Shown here piece by piece: positions 28,739 through 38,070 of a stretch of DNA of 64,000 nucleotides (position 1 is the stretch's first letter; the number at the start of each line of letters is the position of its first letter). Below the pieces are notes generated by a model. It was not told where the DNA came from and ran no database searches. It was given only the letters and a program-made list of their open reading frames with translations. A program made the translations under genes and the position numbers. This stretch comes from an uncultured Jannaschia sp. (GTDB lineage: Bacteria > Pseudomonadota > Alphaproteobacteria > Rhodobacterales > Rhodobacteraceae), in NCBI GenBank assembly GCA_947494145.1, contig CANLTZ010000014.1:62001-126000 (forward strand), given 5' to 3'.

Positions 28739-29536
28739 ATGAACGATATGCGACTGACGGAGAGAGCCGTGGGAACCCAAACGACCAAAATTACGGCCCG
28801 CGCGGTTCAGGTTTTCTACGGCGACAATCATGCCATCAAAGACGTCGATGTAGACATCGCAGACAAAACGGTGACGGCCTTCATCGGGCCTTCGGGCTGC
28901 GGAAAGTCCACGTTTCTGCGCTGTATCAACCGGATGAACGACACGATTTCCGTGGCGCGGGTGGAAGGCGACATCTTGATCGATGGCGAAGACATCTATG
29001 ATAAGCGCGTCGATCCGGTGCAGTTGCGTGCCAAGGTGGGCATGGTTTTCCAGAAGCCGAATCCGTTTCCGAAGTCGATCTACGACAACGTCGCCTATGG
29101 CCCGCGCATCCACGGACTGGCGCGCGACAAAGCCGATCTGGATGAAATCGTGGAGCGGTCTTTACGCCGCGCGGCCCTTTGGGACGAAGCCAAGGACCGC
29201 TTGGGCGAGCCCGGGACGGGCTTGTCCGGCGGGCAGCAGCAGCGTCTTTGTATCGCGCGCGCAGTGGCGACGTCGCCTGAGGTGCTGCTGATGGATGAGC
29301 CATGCTCGGCCCTTGATCCGATTGCCACCGCGCAGGTGGAGGAATTGATTGATGAACTGCGACAGAACTATTCGGTCGTCATCGTGACTCATTCCATGCA
29401 GCAAGCCGCAAGGGTCAGTCAACGCACGGCTTTTTTCCACCTCGGCAATCTGGTGGAATATGGCGAGACGGGAAAGATCTTCACCTCGCCCGAGGATCCT
29501 CGGACGGAAAGCTACATCTCCGGCCGGATCGGCTGA
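28739..29536 (+). CDS. pstB: Phosphate ABC transporter ATP-binding protein
   Basis: A 265-residue ABC ATPase: Walker [10 protein letters not shown], signature [14 protein letters not shown], Walker [14 protein letters not shown] and the switch His in VTHSM. It drives the PstCA channel from the cytoplasmic face. It starts 10 bases after pstA. Confidence 0.97.
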   Translation: MNDMRLTERAVGTQTTKITARAVQVFYGDNHAIKDVDVDIADKTVTAFIGPSGCGKSTFLRCINRMNDTISVARVEGDILIDGEDIYDKRVDPVQLRAKVGMVFQKPNPFPKSIYDNVAYGPRIHGLARDKADLDEIVERSLRRAALWDEAKDRLGEPGTGLSGGQQQRLCIARAVATSPEVLLMDEPCSALDPIATAQVEELIDELRQNYSVVIVTHSMQQAARVSQRTAFFHLGNLVEYGETGKIFTSPEDPRTESYISGRIG

Positions 29537-29546
29537 GGAGGCCCCC

Positions 29547-30266
29547 ATGATCCAATCCCACCATATCGTCACGGCCTTCGACCGCGACCTTGAAGCCATC
29601 CAAGCCATGATCATGAAGATGGGCGGGCAGGTCGAAGACGCAATCGGCAAGGCCACGACCGCGCTGATGGAGGGCGATAGCGACTTGGCCGAGGCCGTCA
29701 GGGCAGGGGACAAGCGCATCGACCGCATGGAAGAAGAAGTCAACGAAGAGGCCGCCCGCGTCATCGCCCTGCGCCAGCCCATCGCCACCGACCTGCGCAC
29801 CGTGCTGACGGTGTTCCGCATCTCTGCCGCGTTGGAGCGGATTGGAGATTACGCGAAGAACATGGCGAAACGCACGGAAATCCTTATGGAATTGCATCCC
29901 GTCGACGGAGGCACCGCATCCCTGCGGCGTATGTCGAAGGCGGTCCAATTAATGCTTAACGACGCGCTCGATGCCTATATCCAGCGCGACGCCGATCTGG
30001 CCTATGACGTGCGGGCCCGTGATGAAGAAGTGGACCAGATGTATAATGGGCTGTTCCGCGAATACCTGACCCATATGATGGAAGATCCACGCAATATCAC
30101 GGCCTGCATGCACCTGCATTTCATGGCCAAGAACATTGAGCGTATGGGTGATCTGGTGACGGGCATTGCCGAACAGGTCATCTACCTGGTGACAGGTGAA
30201 CTGCCCGATGATGACCGCGTGAAAGCAGATGTGACAAGCACTTCCGATGGCGGAACGGTGGATTAA
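29547..30266 (+). CDS. phoU: Phosphate transport regulator PhoU
   Basis: A 239-residue all-helical protein with two PhoU repeats and the metal-binding motifs RISAALERIGDYAKN and HFMAKNIERMGDLVTGIAE. It links the Pst transporter state to PhoR signalling. GAGGAG precedes the ATG. Sits between pstB and phoB as usual. Confidence 0.96.
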   Translation: MIQSHHIVTAFDRDLEAIQAMIMKMGGQVEDAIGKATTALMEGDSDLAEAVRAGDKRIDRMEEEVNEEAARVIALRQPIATDLRTVLTVFRISAALERIGDYAKNMAKRTEILMELHPVDGGTASLRRMSKAVQLMLNDALDAYIQRDADLAYDVRARDEEVDQMYNGLFREYLTHMMEDPRNITACMHLHFMAKNIERMGDLVTGIAEQVIYLVTGELPDDDRVKADVTSTSDGGTVD

Positions 30267-30267
30267 G

Positions 30268-30957
30268 ATGTCTGCGCAACCATCTGTTTTGGTTGTGGAG
30301 GATGAAGCGTCTCAGCGTGAGGTGCTGGTCTACAACTTGGAAGCCGAAGGCTATGTCGTCCAGCAAGCCACGTCGGGCGATGTCGCACTGGATCTGGCCC
30401 GTGAAGATGGCCCGGATTTGATTTTGCTGGATTGGATGCTGCCCGAAGTGTCAGGGATCGAAGTCTGCCGCAGGCTGAAAGCTGCGGCAGAGACGCGAGG
30501 CATCCCGGTCATTATGATTTCGGCGCGGGCTGAGGAAGTAGACCGCGTCCGGGGCTTGGAAACCGGCGCGGATGACTACGTGGTCAAGCCGTATTCCGTG
30601 GTGGAACTGATGGCGCGAATTCGCACGCAGCTACGCCGTGTAAGACCAGCAAGTGTCGGCGAACGCTTGGAATTTGACGACGTTGCCGTAGACACAGCCG
30701 AGCACCGCGTCTTCCGTGATGGGCAAGAGCTTCATCTGGGGCCGACGGAGTTTCGGCTTTTAACGACTTTCATGGAGCGTCCGGGCCGCGTCTGGTCACG
30801 CGACCAACTTTTGGATCGGGTCTGGGGCCGCGACATCTATGTCGATAGCCGCACGGTGGACGTCCATGTTGGACGGCTGCGCAAGGCCTTGCGCAGCGCC
30901 ACGGGAAAAGATGACCCAATTCGCACAGTGCGTGGTGCGGGATATGCGCTGGGGTGA
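30268..30957 (+). CDS. phoB: Phosphate regulon response regulator PhoB
   Basis: A 229-residue OmpR-type regulator: receiver domain with phospho-acceptor D55 (ILLDWMLPE) and K107 (VKPYS), then a winged-helix domain with the recognition region DSRTVDVHVGRLRKAL. Starts two bases after the phoU stop. It is expected to bind the Pho box at 24727 and so autoregulate its own operon. Confidence 0.95.
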   Translation: MSAQPSVLVVEDEASQREVLVYNLEAEGYVVQQATSGDVALDLAREDGPDLILLDWMLPEVSGIEVCRRLKAAAETRGIPVIMISARAEEVDRVRGLETGADDYVVKPYSVVELMARIRTQLRRVRPASVGERLEFDDVAVDTAEHRVFRDGQELHLGPTEFRLLTTFMERPGRVWSRDQLLDRVWGRDIYVDSRTVDVHVGRLRKALRSATGKDDPIRTVRGAGYALG

Positions 30958-31125
30958 TCTCAGGCTTTTGGGACAAGGCATTGATTGAAAAGGCGAGAGC
31001 GGTTCCGAGTCCGCATCTTAATTCCATTAACCTTGATTATGTAATCGAACTAGCATGCCGCGCCGGGTCGACATCCGATTGCACCTTACCTTAGCGTAAC
31101 GCGAAACGTTGCGCCGGGCCCCTCC

Positions 31126-31896
31126 ATGAAAATCAACTCCAAGATGTCTCTTGAACATTATCTCATCGAGATGACGCGTTCGACGCGCTTGGAAGACGTC
31201 TGGGACATGCACAAAGCCCGGATGGCGGAATACGGGTTCGATCGCCTGCTCTATGCGACCACGAGTTTTCGGACCGATCACAGTGCTGGCGATGTGCGCG
31301 ATGCGCTGATCCTGACAAACCATACGTCAGAATTCACCAGCGGATATCTCGATGGTGGCCTATTTCGAAACGCGCCGATGGTACGTTGGGCGATGAAGAA
31401 TGTGGGCACCCGGTCCTTCGCCCAAATACGCCAGGATGCCGAGGCCGGACGACTGACGCAGGATGAGATGATCGTGGTGGATTTCAACCGGCGTCACGGC
31501 GTGATTGCGGGTTATGGGATCAGCTTTCCGCGGACCTCAGCACGCACCGGTCACGGCATCGGGCTGTCGTCCACAGGGATGACCCAAGATGAGGTGGATG
31601 CGCTCTGGGAAGATCGGGGCGCAGAGATAGAGATGCTTAACAACGTGGCGCATCTCACCATCCTGTCCCTGCCCTACGGCATGCATGGCCGCAGCCTGAC
31701 GGAACGGCAATTGGAGGTTCTGGAATTGGTTGCCGATGGCAAGACCGTCCAGGATGTTGCTGTTATAATGGGAAGAAACCCCGCGACCGTGGAAAAGCAT
31801 TTGCGGCTCGCGCGCGAGGCGCTGGATGCGGAAAACACGGCCCAGGCAATTCTGAAGGCCAGCGTTCAGAATCAGTTCTTCAAGTTTGAAGCCTGA
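31126..31896 (+). CDS. LuxR family regulator, autoinducer-domain solo
   Basis: A 256-residue regulator with an autoinducer-binding-type domain (about 10-165) and a LuxR HTH (about 185-245, SLTERQLEVLELVADGKTVQ). No luxI synthase is nearby. In the ligand region FRNAPMVRWA an Asn occupies the place where the Asp of the usual DP pair would be, so acyl-homoserine lactone binding is doubtful. The start is uncertain because no good ribosome site precedes 31126; 31144 is possible. Confidence 0.85.
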   Translation: MKINSKMSLEHYLIEMTRSTRLEDVWDMHKARMAEYGFDRLLYATTSFRTDHSAGDVRDALILTNHTSEFTSGYLDGGLFRNAPMVRWAMKNVGTRSFAQIRQDAEAGRLTQDEMIVVDFNRRHGVIAGYGISFPRTSARTGHGIGLSSTGMTQDEVDALWEDRGAEIEMLNNVAHLTILSLPYGMHGRSLTERQLEVLELVADGKTVQDVAVIMGRNPATVEKHLRLAREALDAENTAQAILKASVQNQFFKFEA

Positions 31897-32155
31897 AGCG
31901 ATCCGTGATCGACATCGTAGGCTTTTCCGCTGAGCGGAACCTTCCTTTATGACCGAATCGGGGTCATTTCCTGACCGTTTGGAAAAATTTTTACCGAAAG
32001 GTAAGGTTTTCCTGACTTACCCAGCGTCAAGTTTTCGGTGCATTCTGACGATGTCTTGTGAGTGATGGCAATTGCGCCAGAGACTATTCGGACCGGGCAT
32101 GACGGCAGCATTAGGCCAGAATACACGGTTCGCCGATGAATTTCGGACCTGCGAC

Positions 32156-32272
32156 GCCCTGGGGCATTTACCCCAGGGCCGACCAAACGGGGGCCCATGT
32201 CTCTTCCCCATGGGAAAATGTGCCCTTATTTATGGAACGGCACCGGGCCTTGTCCCCCGGTGCCGTTTTTTT
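32156..32272 (+). ncRNA. Candidate structured small RNA (three hairpins and terminator)
   Basis: In the 387-base gap between the LuxR gene and tsf, three hairpins lie in tandem: a perfect 9-bp stem GCCCTGGGG/CCCCAGGGC with loop CATTTA (32156-32179), a 6-bp stem CCCATG/CATGGG with pyrimidine-rich loop TCTCTTCCC (32194-32214), and an 11-bp terminator stem. The plus-strand T run rules out tsf as owner of the terminator. It may be an independent sRNA or the 3' UTR of the LuxR gene. The 5' end is not defined. Confidence 0.4.
32237..32272 (+). terminator. Strong Rho-independent terminator
   Basis: A perfect 11-bp stem ACGGCACCGGG / CCCGGTGCCGT with an 8-base loop is followed by seven T on the plus strand. 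No T run exists on the minus side. Confidence 0.9.
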
Positions 32273-32283
32273 CGGACAATAGC

Positions 32284-33159
32284 TTAGCCTTGGGCCGCCT
32301 TGGCCACTTCGGCGGCGAAGTCTTCTTGGACTTTTTCGATCCCCTCGCCCACTTCGAGACGTACATAGCCGGTGATTTCAACACCCGCTTCTTCGGCGGC
32401 TTTTGCCACGGTCAAGTCGGGGTTCACCACGAATTGCTGGTTCACCAGTGTGACCTCGGCCATGTACTTCTTCATCCGCCCCACAATCATTTTTTCGATG
32501 ACCTGCTCGGGCTTGCCGGATTCACGGGCAATATCGATTTGAACCTGACGCTCTTTGTCCACGATGGCCGGGTCGAGTTCGGCTTCGTTGAGCGCGGCAG
32601 GGTTGGTCGCGGCGATATGCATGGCCACTTGGCGACCAAAGTCGTCATTGGCCGCGGAAAGCGCCACGAGCACACCGATCTTGCCCATGCCGGGGGCAGC
32701 CGCGTTATGGACATAGGTCACGATCGACTCGCCCGACAGCTTCGCCATGCGGCGCAGCGTCATGTTTTCGCCGATTGTCGCGATCTTGTCGGTCAACGTT
32801 TCTTCGACGGTTTTGCCACCCAGATCTGCCGCCTTGAGCGCGTCGATGTCGTCAACACCAAGTGCAGCTTGCGCGATGTCAGCAACCATGGACTGGAAAT
32901 CGGCGTTCTTCGCGACGAAGTCGGTCTCGGAATTCACCTCGACCGCGACACCGGTGCCGCCCGTGACGGCAACAGCCACCAGGCCTTCGGCCGCAGTTCG
33001 GCCCGACTTCTTGGCGGCCTTGGCAAGCCCCTTGGTTCGCAGCCAATCAATGGCGGCCTGCATGTCGCCATCGGTCTCGGTCAGCGCCTTCTTGGCGTCC
33101 ATCATGCCTGCGCCGGTCGTGTCGCGCAGTTCCTTCACCATTGCAGCGGTGATCGCCAT
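32284..33159 (-). CDS. tsf: Translation elongation factor Ts
   Basis: A 291-residue guanine-nucleotide exchange factor for EF-Tu. It begins [20 protein letters not shown] (UBA-like domain) and has the TDFVAKN motif of the core. The start at 33159 has AAGGAGAG upstream. It follows rpsB on the same strand after about 76 bases, the standard order. Confidence 0.97.
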   Translation of the reverse strand: MAITAAMVKELRDTTGAGMMDAKKALTETDGDMQAAIDWLRTKGLAKAAKKSGRTAAEGLVAVAVTGGTGVAVEVNSETDFVAKNADFQSMVADIAQAALGVDDIDALKAADLGGKTVEETLTDKIATIGENMTLRRMAKLSGESIVTYVHNAAAPGMGKIGVLVALSAANDDFGRQVAMHIAATNPAALNEAELDPAIVDKERQVQIDIARESGKPEQVIEKMIVGRMKKYMAEVTLVNQQFVVNPDLTVAKAAEEAGVEITGYVRLEVGEGIEKVQEDFAAEVAKAAQG

Positions 33160-33235
33160 GGTCTCTCTCCTTGAATCAAATGGGGCGGGCGCGGCCCGGA
33201 TGGCCACGCCCTGATACCGTCCTATGCCGCGTGGC

Positions 33236-34063
33236 TTACGCCTCGGCGGCAGCAGCGTCTTCGGCAGGGACCTCGGCCTCGGGGGCGGGGTCTTCCGCGG
33301 CACCCGGGTCGGCGGCGACATCTTCTTCAACAGCGCCCTCTTCAAGTGCGCCGATATCCACACCGGCGGCACCGAGCTGCGCGCTCATCCCGTCGAGCGC
33401 GGCGCGGGAGACGAGGTCGCAGTAAAGCGAGATCGCGCGGGCGGCATCATCATTGCCGGGGATCGGATAGTCGACGCCATCGGGTGAGCAATTCGTATCG
33501 ACGACCGCGACCACCGGAATACCTAACTTTTTGGCTTCCGCGATGGCCAGGTCCTCTTTGTTGACGTCGATCACGAACAGCAGATCCGGCAGCCCACCCA
33601 TTTCGCGGATGCCGCCAAGCGACGCAGTCAGCTTGTGCTGATCCCGCTCCATGCCCAGCCGTTCTTTCTTCGTGAGGCCTTCGCCCCCCTGCTCCATCGC
33701 TTCGTCGATGGATTTCAGGCGGTTGATCGAATTTGACACGGTTTTCCAGTTGGTGAGCGTTCCGCCCAGCCACCGGTGATTCATGTAATACTGCGCGCAG
33801 CGTTCTGCAGCTTCGGCAACGGGCTTCTGAGCCTGACGCTTGGTGCCGACAAACAGGACACGACCGCCGCGCGCGACGGTGTCGCGCACGACCTGAAGGG
33901 CCTGGTCCAGCATTGGGACCGTCTGGGTCAGATCGAGAATGTGGATCCCGTTCTTGGCGCCGTAGATATACGGGCCCATGCGAGGATTCCAACGCTGTGT
34001 CTGGTGGCCGAAGTGAACACCCGCTTCAAGCAGCTGGCGCAAAGAAAAGTCAGGCAGAGCCAT
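33236..34063 (-). CDS. rpsB: 30S ribosomal protein S2
   Basis: A 275-residue S2 with start [20 protein letters not shown] and motifs [16 protein letters not shown] and [20 protein letters not shown]. About 35 C-terminal residues are acidic and Ala/Pro-rich beyond the usual end. GGAAAGGT lies before the ATG. Confidence 0.97.
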   Translation of the reverse strand: MALPDFSLRQLLEAGVHFGHQTQRWNPRMGPYIYGAKNGIHILDLTQTVPMLDQALQVVRDTVARGGRVLFVGTKRQAQKPVAEAAERCAQYYMNHRWLGGTLTNWKTVSNSINRLKSIDEAMEQGGEGLTKKERLGMERDQHKLTASLGGIREMGGLPDLLFVIDVNKEDLAIAEAKKLGIPVVAVVDTNCSPDGVDYPIPGNDDAARAISLYCDLVSRAALDGMSAQLGAAGVDIGALEEGAVEEDVAADPGAAEDPAPEAEVPAEDAAAAEA

Positions 34064-34174
34064 GCTTTAGATACCTTTCCGGTTTTAACCTGAGCGGGGG
34101 ATCAGAGCGTGATGCTCAACCGGTGGACCCGTCGGGGATGTCTCCCCCGAGGGCCCGCCCCCGCCTGTGAAGTG

Positions 34175-34197
34175 GCGCGCAGATGCCATCTGCGCGC
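34175..34197 (-). repeat. Perfect 10-bp inverted repeat upstream of rpsB
   Basis: GCGCGCAGAT-GCC-ATCTGCGCGC forms a perfect hairpin 112 bases before the rpsB start in the 225-base gap after the SYLF gene. No T run follows, so it may be a leader element of rpsB or an unusual terminator. Confidence 0.6.
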
Positions 34198-34288
34198 GTG
34201 GATTGCAACCCCTGAAACCAGGAACACCAGCCGAGACACATTTGGATATCCAAGGATGTTCCCTCCCCTGACCAATGCGGCGCGTCGG

Positions 34289-34846
34289 TTAGGGAATGAT
34301 GCGGTTGTATTTCACGCCTTCCAGCGTGGCGCCCGCAATCAGGCCCGACTGGCCGAAGACGACTGCGATGACCGGCGTCAGCAGGGTCGTGGTGTCTGTG
34401 GTCAGTGCCGTCCCCTGGGAGGGCAACGCATATTCCAGATCGGCCCCAGCCGTCCAACCAGGCGAGGTGCGGAAGTTGCGCAAAGCCGGCTGCGTCATGA
34501 AGAAGAGCGCATGGCTGAATTGCTGCCCGCCGATTTGCAGCCCGATGGACGCCGATGCGGCGGAATAGTAATCCACCGTCACCCCGTCGATGCGAAGGGC
34601 GCCGCGCCCGTAAGAGCCGCCGATGCCGAACCCGGCTTCGGTCACGACGGGCATCATCAGGATGCCTGCCGCATTGCTCGCCAAAGTCTGCGTTTCTGGC
34701 AGCGTGTCATACATGAAGTTGAAGGCCGCGTCGGTGCGCGCATCAATGCGCTGCCCGCCGTTGCCGCCTACGGGATTGCCACAGGCCGCCAGGGCCAAAG
34801 GAGCGGATGCCGCCGCGAGGAAGCGGCGTCGCGAAAATGCGGTCAT
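34289..34846 (-). CDS. SYLF (YSC84) domain lipoprotein
   Basis: A 185-residue protein with a twin-arginine-like and lipobox start (RRRFLAAASAPLALAACGN, Cys as lipid site) and a SYLF/YSC84 domain (GILMMPVVTEAGFGIGGSYG; GWTAGADLEYA). In other organisms SYLF domains bind phosphoinositides; in bacteria the role is unknown. It is separated from rpsB by 225 bases. Confidence 0.85.
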   Translation of the reverse strand: MTAFSRRRFLAAASAPLALAACGNPVGGNGGQRIDARTDAAFNFMYDTLPETQTLASNAAGILMMPVVTEAGFGIGGSYGRGALRIDGVTVDYYSAASASIGLQIGGQQFSHALFFMTQPALRNFRTSPGWTAGADLEYALPSQGTALTTDTTTLLTPVIAVVFGQSGLIAGATLEGVKYNRIIP

Positions 34847-34977
34847 TTAGGTCTTCCTGTCCAATATCTGCTCTGCCGGGATCTTAGTGTCTCGGTCTGA
34901 CAAAAGGATAGCGGAAGGGGTGCGTGCTGTCACCCCTTCGGTGCATTGACGCGAACGTTCTGGGGGCCAGCGCCGTG

Positions 34978-36009
34978 TCAGGCGACCGCGCGGGCCTCGG
35001 CAAAAGACAAAAGGCGTTTGCTCCGCTCATCCCAAAGGTGGAGCCGGGCATTTGCAAAGCTTTCTCGGATCGTCATGCGGTTGTTGTCGCTCAAGACCGC
35101 GTGGTCACGCAGCACTTCCGGCAGCCGGTAGAACGGAATACGGCTATACAAATGGTGGACATGGTGAATGCCGATATTCGCGCTCAGCCATTGAAGCACC
35201 GAGGGCAGCACATAGTGAGAGCTGCCGTGGAGCGCCGCATGATGCAGATCCCAGTCATCATCGCTTTCCCAATTCGTCGCCTCGAACTGGTGTTGCACAT
35301 AAAACAGCCAGACCCCCGCCATGGCCGCCAGCAAAGTGGAGGGCACGAAAATCAGCAGGATGGGCATGATGCCCCCGAAATAGAAGATGGCGCCGAGGGC
35401 AACGAAGATCGCCGCATTCGTGGCCATCGCACTGAACCAGTAGCGCGCATTGGCCATCAGCCCGAGAGGGAGACGGTTTTGAAGAAAATACAGGTATCCC
35501 GGGCCCAGACCAAACAGCACGATGGGATTGCGATAAAGCCGATACTTGAGCCGTCCGAAGGCGCTCCGCGCGCGATATTCCGTGACGGTAAGCGTATGGA
35601 TGTCGCCAATTCCGCGGCGGCCCAGATTACCGGATGAGGCATGGTGGATCGAATGGGAACGGCGCCAGACATCATAGGGCGTCAGCGTAAGCACCCCGAG
35701 CACACGGCCGAGCGCGTCACCCAAGGTGCGGTTTTTGAAGAAAGCGCCGTGGCCGCAATCATGCTGGATCGCAAACAGGCGCAAAAGGAAAGCGGCGTTG
35801 CAAAGCGAAAGCGCAAAGGTCAGCCAAGGGCTGATGGAAAGCGCCAGCCAGGCTAAAGCCCATAGCGCAAGGAACGGCCCAAGGGTCACGGCCAGTTCGA
35901 ACGTGCTGCGCCGCGCGTCGGGGTCGCGATAGCGAGACAAAATCTTCAACCAATCCCGAGCGTCTTTGACGTCGGAATGCGACCGAGCGGAACCAGAATT
36001 TTGGGGCAT
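34978..36009 (-). CDS. Membrane fatty acid desaturase (copy 2)
   Basis: A 343-residue membrane desaturase with boxes HDCGH (83-87), HSIHH (119-123) and HHVHH (about 284-288). It matches copy 1 closely across the core, e.g. LTLTPYDVWR and RIPFYRLPEVLRDH in both. Unlike copy 1 it has no csp neighbour and sits among core genes, so it may be the resident version. Substrate position unknown. Confidence 0.9.
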   Translation of the reverse strand: MPQNSGSARSHSDVKDARDWLKILSRYRDPDARRSTFELAVTLGPFLALWALAWLALSISPWLTFALSLCNAAFLLRLFAIQHDCGHGAFFKNRTLGDALGRVLGVLTLTPYDVWRRSHSIHHASSGNLGRRGIGDIHTLTVTEYRARSAFGRLKYRLYRNPIVLFGLGPGYLYFLQNRLPLGLMANARYWFSAMATNAAIFVALGAIFYFGGIMPILLIFVPSTLLAAMAGVWLFYVQHQFEATNWESDDDWDLHHAALHGSSHYVLPSVLQWLSANIGIHHVHHLYSRIPFYRLPEVLRDHAVLSDNNRMTIRESFANARLHLWDERSKRLLSFAEARAVA

Positions 36010-36176
36010 ATGCCTGCTTTATTGTTGTGGCCGCCTTGATAGAGGAAATCCGATCACGAGCAAGGATTAACGCGGCTTCCCTCTGTCGCAGGTGATTTGG
36101 GATGCCCAAAGCGGTCTTCGAAGAACCTGAAGCAGTACTTTCGGGAAGCGCCCCGACATCGCATTGATGTTGCACC

Positions 36177-36215
36177 AGTTCTCGAAAAACTGCTGGCTAA
36201 GGTCTTTCGAGAACT
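36177..36215. repeat. 11-bp perfect inverted repeat near desaturase copy 2
   Basis: AGTTCTCGAAA (36177-36187) and TTTCGAGAACT (36205-36215) are separated by 17 bases. A related near-palindrome GGTCTTCGAAGAACC lies at about 36112-36126. Both fall in the 280-base gap between the desaturase start and the end of hflX, where no gene was found. Confidence 0.65.
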
Positions 36216-36293
36216 GCTGTAACGTCAGGTTGTCTGGCTTCTTCGCTTACGGCTCTGCACGCCAAAGCCGGATTAGGCCTGCCAAATGATCGA

Positions 36294-37712
36294 TCAGCCC
36301 CCCTGCCCCCACGGATCGTCGGAGCGGTCGCGCGTCGCGTCCGGGTCATGGACCGGGCGCAGGCCTTCGGGGGCGATGGTGGGGAATGTTGCGGCAAAGC
36401 GGGCGGCTTGGCGGGTCGTCCAGCGAATATGCAGGCGGTGACCGGTATCGTCCTGCGCTTCGGACAAGACAGCGCCTTCCTCATGGAGCCAGGCGCGGGC
36501 GCGGCCTGCGTCGAATGGCAGCGCCAGGGTCGTTTCGCTGAGTGTGGCCGTCAGGTGACTGGCAATCCGACCCAGAAGCAGGTCGAGACCTTCGCCCGTG
36601 ATGGCCGAACCCAGAAAGACGCCGTCCTGGCGCGCGGCTAGGTTCTCCGCCGTCAGCCGTGCCTCCGGTTCCAGGCGGTCCACCTTGTTCCACAACTCCA
36701 GCCGAGGGACCTCGGGATCGGTGCCGAGCGCCTCCAGAATGGTGTCCACATCCTCGGCCTGGGCGGCGCTTTCCGGGTGAGAGATATCGCGGACATGGAG
36801 GATCAGGTCCGCATCCAGCACCTCTTCCAAGGTGGCGCGGAAGGCCGCAACCAATTCGGTGGGCAGATCCGAGATGAAGCCCACCGTGTCAGACAAGATG
36901 ACGTCCAGAGGGTTGTTGCCGTCGCCCTGAGCCAGTTGCACCGCCCGCATCGTTGGGTCGAGCGTCGCAAAAAGCATATCCTTCGCCATGACCTCAGCGC
37001 CCGTCAAACAGTTGAAAAGTGTGGATTTCCCTGCATTGGTGTAGCCCACAAAGGCCACAACCGGATACGGCACCTTGGCGCGGGCCGCGCGGTGCAGTTC
37101 ACGCGTCTTGACGACTTTTTCCAACTGGCGGCGCAGCTTGACCATCTGTTCATCGATGGCGCGGCGGTCGGCCTCGATCTGGGTTTCGCCGGGGCCGCCC
37201 ACGAAACCCAGGCCGCCGCGCTGGCGCTCCAAATGCGTCCAGGCCCGCACAAGGCGGGTGCGCTGGTAGCTCAGCGCGGCCAGTTCCACTTGCAAAACGC
37301 CTTCGCGGGTTGCGGCACGGTCGGCGAAGATTTCGAGGATAAGCGACGTCCGGTCGAGCAGCTTGACCTTCCATTCCCGTTCCAAATTGCGCTGCTGAAC
37401 CGGGCTGACGCTGCCATCGATCAGGATGAGCGCGATCTCATCCGCCTCGATCCGGTCGCGAAGTTCGTCGACCTTGCCGGAGCCGAAAAGCATACCTGGA
37501 TGGGGTTTGGGCAATCGCACAACGTCGCCGCCCACCACGTCAAGTCCTGGCAGCGCGTGGGCCAGCGACACCGCTTCTTCCAGCGCAAGGCGGGGGTCAC
37601 GGCCCGACCTGTCGGAGCCGCGCATGTCCGGGTGCAGGACCAGGGCGCGCGTGGCGCGCGCCGCGGTCGAGTGCAGGCTATTGCTGGTCGCCAGCGTTAT
37701 CTCCGCCGTCAT
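36294..37712 (-). CDS. hflX: Ribosome-associated GTPase HflX
   Basis: A 472-residue GTPase that splits or rescues stalled 70S ribosomes: an HflX N-terminal domain ([20 protein letters not shown]), coiled region with [13 protein letters not shown], then the G domain with [14 protein letters not shown] and NKVD. The ATG at 37712 lies within the end of hfq (35-base overlap), as in other Rhodobacterales; 37766 would overlap hfq further. Confidence 0.95.
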   Translation of the reverse strand: MTAEITLATSNSLHSTAARATRALVLHPDMRGSDRSGRDPRLALEEAVSLAHALPGLDVVGGDVVRLPKPHPGMLFGSGKVDELRDRIEADEIALILIDGSVSPVQQRNLEREWKVKLLDRTSLILEIFADRAATREGVLQVELAALSYQRTRLVRAWTHLERQRGGLGFVGGPGETQIEADRRAIDEQMVKLRRQLEKVVKTRELHRAARAKVPYPVVAFVGYTNAGKSTLFNCLTGAEVMAKDMLFATLDPTMRAVQLAQGDGNNPLDVILSDTVGFISDLPTELVAAFRATLEEVLDADLILHVRDISHPESAAQAEDVDTILEALGTDPEVPRLELWNKVDRLEPEARLTAENLAARQDGVFLGSAITGEGLDLLLGRIASHLTATLSETTLALPFDAGRARAWLHEEGAVLSEAQDDTGHRLHIRWTTRQAARFAATFPTIAPEGLRPVHDPDATRDRSDDPWGQGG

Positions 37713-37929
37713 AAAGGTTGATTGGCTGTGCCGGCATGACAGTCGAAATCGCGTGCTTGTATACAAGCTGGGATTGCCCGTCGCGGCGCAGCAGGACGCA
37801 GAAATTGTCGAACCACGTGATCACGCCCTGCAGCTTGACGCCGTTGATCAAAAAGATCGTCACCGGCACCTTCGTCTTGCGGACGTGGTTGAGGAAGGCG
37901 TCCTGAAGGTTCTGCTTGTCCGATGCCAT
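37678..37929 (-). CDS. hfq: RNA chaperone Hfq
   Basis: An 83-residue Sm-like protein: [20 protein letters not shown] (Sm1, proximal-face residues) and [10 protein letters not shown] (the YKH Sm2 motif). It pairs small RNAs with mRNAs as a hexamer. The short C-tail is usual for alphaproteobacteria. hflX is coupled downstream. Confidence 0.98.
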   Translation of the reverse strand: MASDKQNLQDAFLNHVRKTKVPVTIFLINGVKLQGVITWFDNFCVLLRRDGQSQLVYKHAISTVMPAQPINLYDGGDNAGDQQ

Positions 37930-38070
37930 GGTCGTCGTGGCCCCTGTCCCGCGCGCCCGTTGAAGGGGCGTCCTATTTACACTGCCGACTTTATGGGGTG
38001 CCGTTCACAAAGTTTCCACCCCCGAAACAAATGTTTGTGACGTTGCGTGGCAAGGTGTCGCCGATCTTCC

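Noticed and set aside
31018-31034. TTAA-N5-TTAAC as a CtrA binding site before the LuxR gene
   Set aside because: CtrA sites need seven bases between the TTAA halves; spacing here is five.
32072-32287. 71-codon plus-strand frame in the luxR-tsf gap
   Set aside because: No ribosome site and it runs through the hairpins and terminator, which fit a non-coding RNA or UTR better.
36777-37721. 314-codon plus-strand frame opposite hflX
   Set aside because: Antisense to an intact GTPase with all G motifs.
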